The notes under the pieces: generated by a model
What the model saw: the letters and a program-made list of their open reading frames with translations, nothing else
Database searches by the model: none
What the model was told of the DNA's origin: nothing
Part shown: positions 58,901 through 61,900 of the stretch, piece by piece
How positions within the stretch are numbered: position 1 is the first letter of the stretch
Layout of the letters: every line of letters starts with the position of its first letter
From: Bathymodiolus brooksi
Lineage: Eukaryota; Mollusca; Bivalvia; Mytilida; Modiolidae
Direction: 5' to 3'
Length of the DNA: 64,000 nt
NCBI GenBank assembly: GCA_963680875.1
Contig: OY804579.1
Coordinates: 32,411,804-32,475,803, forward strand
Position numbers and translations under genes: made by a program

Positions 58901-61900
58901 TAGCATGCTAAACTACAACATAATGGTCACTGTCGTCAAAGAGCTCCGGTCGGAAATGCTCTGTCATCTTCCGGTACAAGTCAATTAGGCATGTTTGACA
59001 TACAGGAGACGACAAAAAGTAAGTATTATCATCATATAGTATTATTATATCTTGAATCCAGAAGATGTCGTTATCGGTCGATTATTTTTACTTGTTTTTA
59101 CCTATATATTACTGTAGTTATCTTCATCGATTACTCAGATATAGATAAAATGATGGACATAAACAATGAAAAATGCTAATAATGAGATTGAAATCATCAA
59201 ATAAAGCTATAAAAAGTATATATATGTGTAATTAAAGTACACAAACCCTTTGTAATGCTTATATACATGATAGTTTGCATTGGCGTGCCACCATGAATAG
59301 TTGTAGACTTACTACAGTGAAAAACACAATGCTTATTTACGTACATTCGTTCCGGCTCTGTCAGCCACTACTTTCTGGTTGGGTCGCAAAAATTGTGTTT
59401 CAGTAGAACCGGTTTTGGCTATGTAAAAATTGAAAGAATAGCGAAAACAGCTCAATATCACAATTATGTTTCCTTTCTGTAATTTATTTAAGGTTCATTA
59501 TAACACTTGTCAAGGGTATGTTCGACTTGCAAATTGATAAAAAGAAGAAAAAAAACCAAAAAAATGTCTTCAATGAATAAAAGTTGTGAACAAAAACAAC
59601 AACAGCACATAGTCAAAATATTTTACATGTGGATGTTTTGTATAACAATAAAAGGAAGAAATACAAAACGGTTTGTGCAGAATTGGCAGTCACCAAGTCG
59701 CCTTCGACAGAATGGTCATGATTTTGTATAGAACTTATAATTATTTTTCTTTATTTGCTATGCAGTTGAATTATTGCAATAGTCAAAGAGTGTTTGATCA
59801 AAAGTAGGAACTCTCACTGTTTAAATAGATATCAAGTAACTCTTATTGTTTTGGATTAATTTTTGTTTTCAAATAATATATTGAAGGACAATAAGAAATT
59901 TTGATTAAAAAAATTAATAAAAATTAAATAAAAATCGGTAGCGTAATGGTTAGCGTGCTCGCCTCGAGTGCGATAGATTGTGGGTACGAGCCGCGGTCTT
60001 GTCAAACAAAAGAATATAAAATTGGTATTTGTTGCTTCTCCGCTAAGAACGCAGCATTAAGGAGAAAAAGCAAAGACTGGTTGGCTCGGAATCAGAATAA
60101 TGAGTAAGAAAAACTCGTCAAAACTCCTATAGATAAATTTTATATTTTCGACAATGTATATATATTGTCTATTTTTTTTCTCCCTCGTTTCACTCCTCAG
60201 AAAATATTTTTTTTATTAACTAAAATAATGTAATATAAATAAGACTCGACACAGTGTAGGGTTGTGCGTTCGTTACAAGATCGCATAGCATTTATTATAA
60301 ATATATATCAACATAACAAATTCATTTAGTCTGTCATATCCATCCCCCCCCCCCCCCCCCCCCCCCACCCCACCCAAAATGCAAAATATATACGAGTGAT
60401 TGAAATTCTTTTGGCATTGATATTGGTGGATGGGCTGGGGACTATAACATCCAAAGAACGAACTTCTGTCGTATTACAACTTGTAACGAACGTTGCATTA
60501 ATCGAGTACACCTAACATTTTCTTTGCATACAAACTGCCAAAATCGTCCGTGCGGAAAGGAATTCAATACTACAGCCTTTGTTAATTTGCTTATCTTTAA
60601 AATCCACCTGTGATGTAAATCTATTGTCTAAACTCTCCATTATTTTTAAGGAATGGAGAGTTATGAACAATGTGGGGTGGAGCTAGAGTTTAAAGGTCAA
60701 AAACCTCATTCTGCTTAAAATTGCAAAATTGAATAACAAACAATTTATTTAAAATTTTTTTGTTACAAGATTAATAATTAATAAAATTAATAAACTACAA
60801 TGGGTGGATTATAAGTTGGAGAATGTCCTCGTATCTCTCCATTCCTTAAAAACAATGGGCCTCGGCTCCATTATTTTTAAGGAATGGAGAGTTACTCGGA
60901 CATTCTCCTATACATAACTACCCCGGTATTGTTAAATTGCAATATAATACTCAATAACAATAAGATCAGTGGTATTTACATACTGACAAACCCGGTTATT
61001 TATAAATGACCCAACCGGTTTGTATACATGTTTACATTTTGACCAAGCCGGATTTCAAAAACATCTGTTGACATCATGTTTTAGGGTACAACTAGTTACT
61101 AATTGACTTTTCATCAACAAAATAGTATTTTTAAGTAAAATCAATCATTCATCAATATTTTTTTCTTTTTGGGCAACATTTAATTCATTCGTAAATGCAA
61201 GATATAGCGATATTTCAGTTGATTGTAATGATTTTGAAGCCGGATTCCTTATAACTTATAGAAAAATCTAATTTTACACTGCAAAGATAAATGATATTTG
61301 GACAAAAAATGAAATTAATAGTAATAACAATCATAAAGCATCATAATTCAAAACATTATATACACAGTATATTTATAAATACTTACGATAATTATCCGTG
61401 TCTGCTTTAAAAATACCGCTTTAAAATATCACGGATGTTGACCAAACATTTTCGATCGGAGCTCTTTGACGACAGTGATGGTAGACGAAATTAATATGTC
61501 TTGCCAATAGCAAAGCTGCACGAGCTTGTAGAAATATGACCTATTGATATAAATACACGTTAGAGAATACCGAAGGGGCAATCAAAAAAGGACAATCCAG
61601 AAAAACTGGCAGCATAGGATACACAAGACGAAAAAAACAAAAACACAACACAATATGGTGGTGGACACCACCATACGAAAACACTTAGCTTAAAAATCCC
61701 TACATATTGATATATTGAAGTGTAAAAGTTACGAAGTGATCATATATTTGACTGCTAACAAAGTCGACCCATTCCAGTGGCACGTCTGAGTCTGTATAAA
61801 ATACTCCCATGGACTTAGATTAAATAACTATGTTGTCACTAGTATAGAACTGCTCGGTTGTGCTACTAACAGTAAAGACTGTGACAAAATATTTGGTAAA

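Larger units (their letters stand above)
58928..61477. mobile_element. TIR element of 2,550 bp, ATGGT target duplication
   Basis: Ends CACTGTCGTCAAAGAGCTCC (left) and its complement at 61,458-61,477, with similarity for about 31 bp. ATGGT flanks both ends (58,923-58,927; 61,478-61,482). Inside are a tRNA-like segment (59,936), a poly-C run (60,346-60,376) and nested palindromes on CTCCATT/AATGGAG (60,635-60,895). No transposase; so non-autonomous. CAC ends with 5-bp duplications recall Transib, but the match is only partial. Confidence 0.8.

Noticed and set aside
59507..59731. 74-codon plus ORF inside the 2.55-kb TIR element as a transposase fragment
   Set aside because: Lys-rich and low-complexity, no DDE/D or zinc-finger pattern.
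59936..60002. Functional tRNA gene
   Set aside because: A and B boxes are recognisable, but stems do not pair properly and it sits inside a mobile element.
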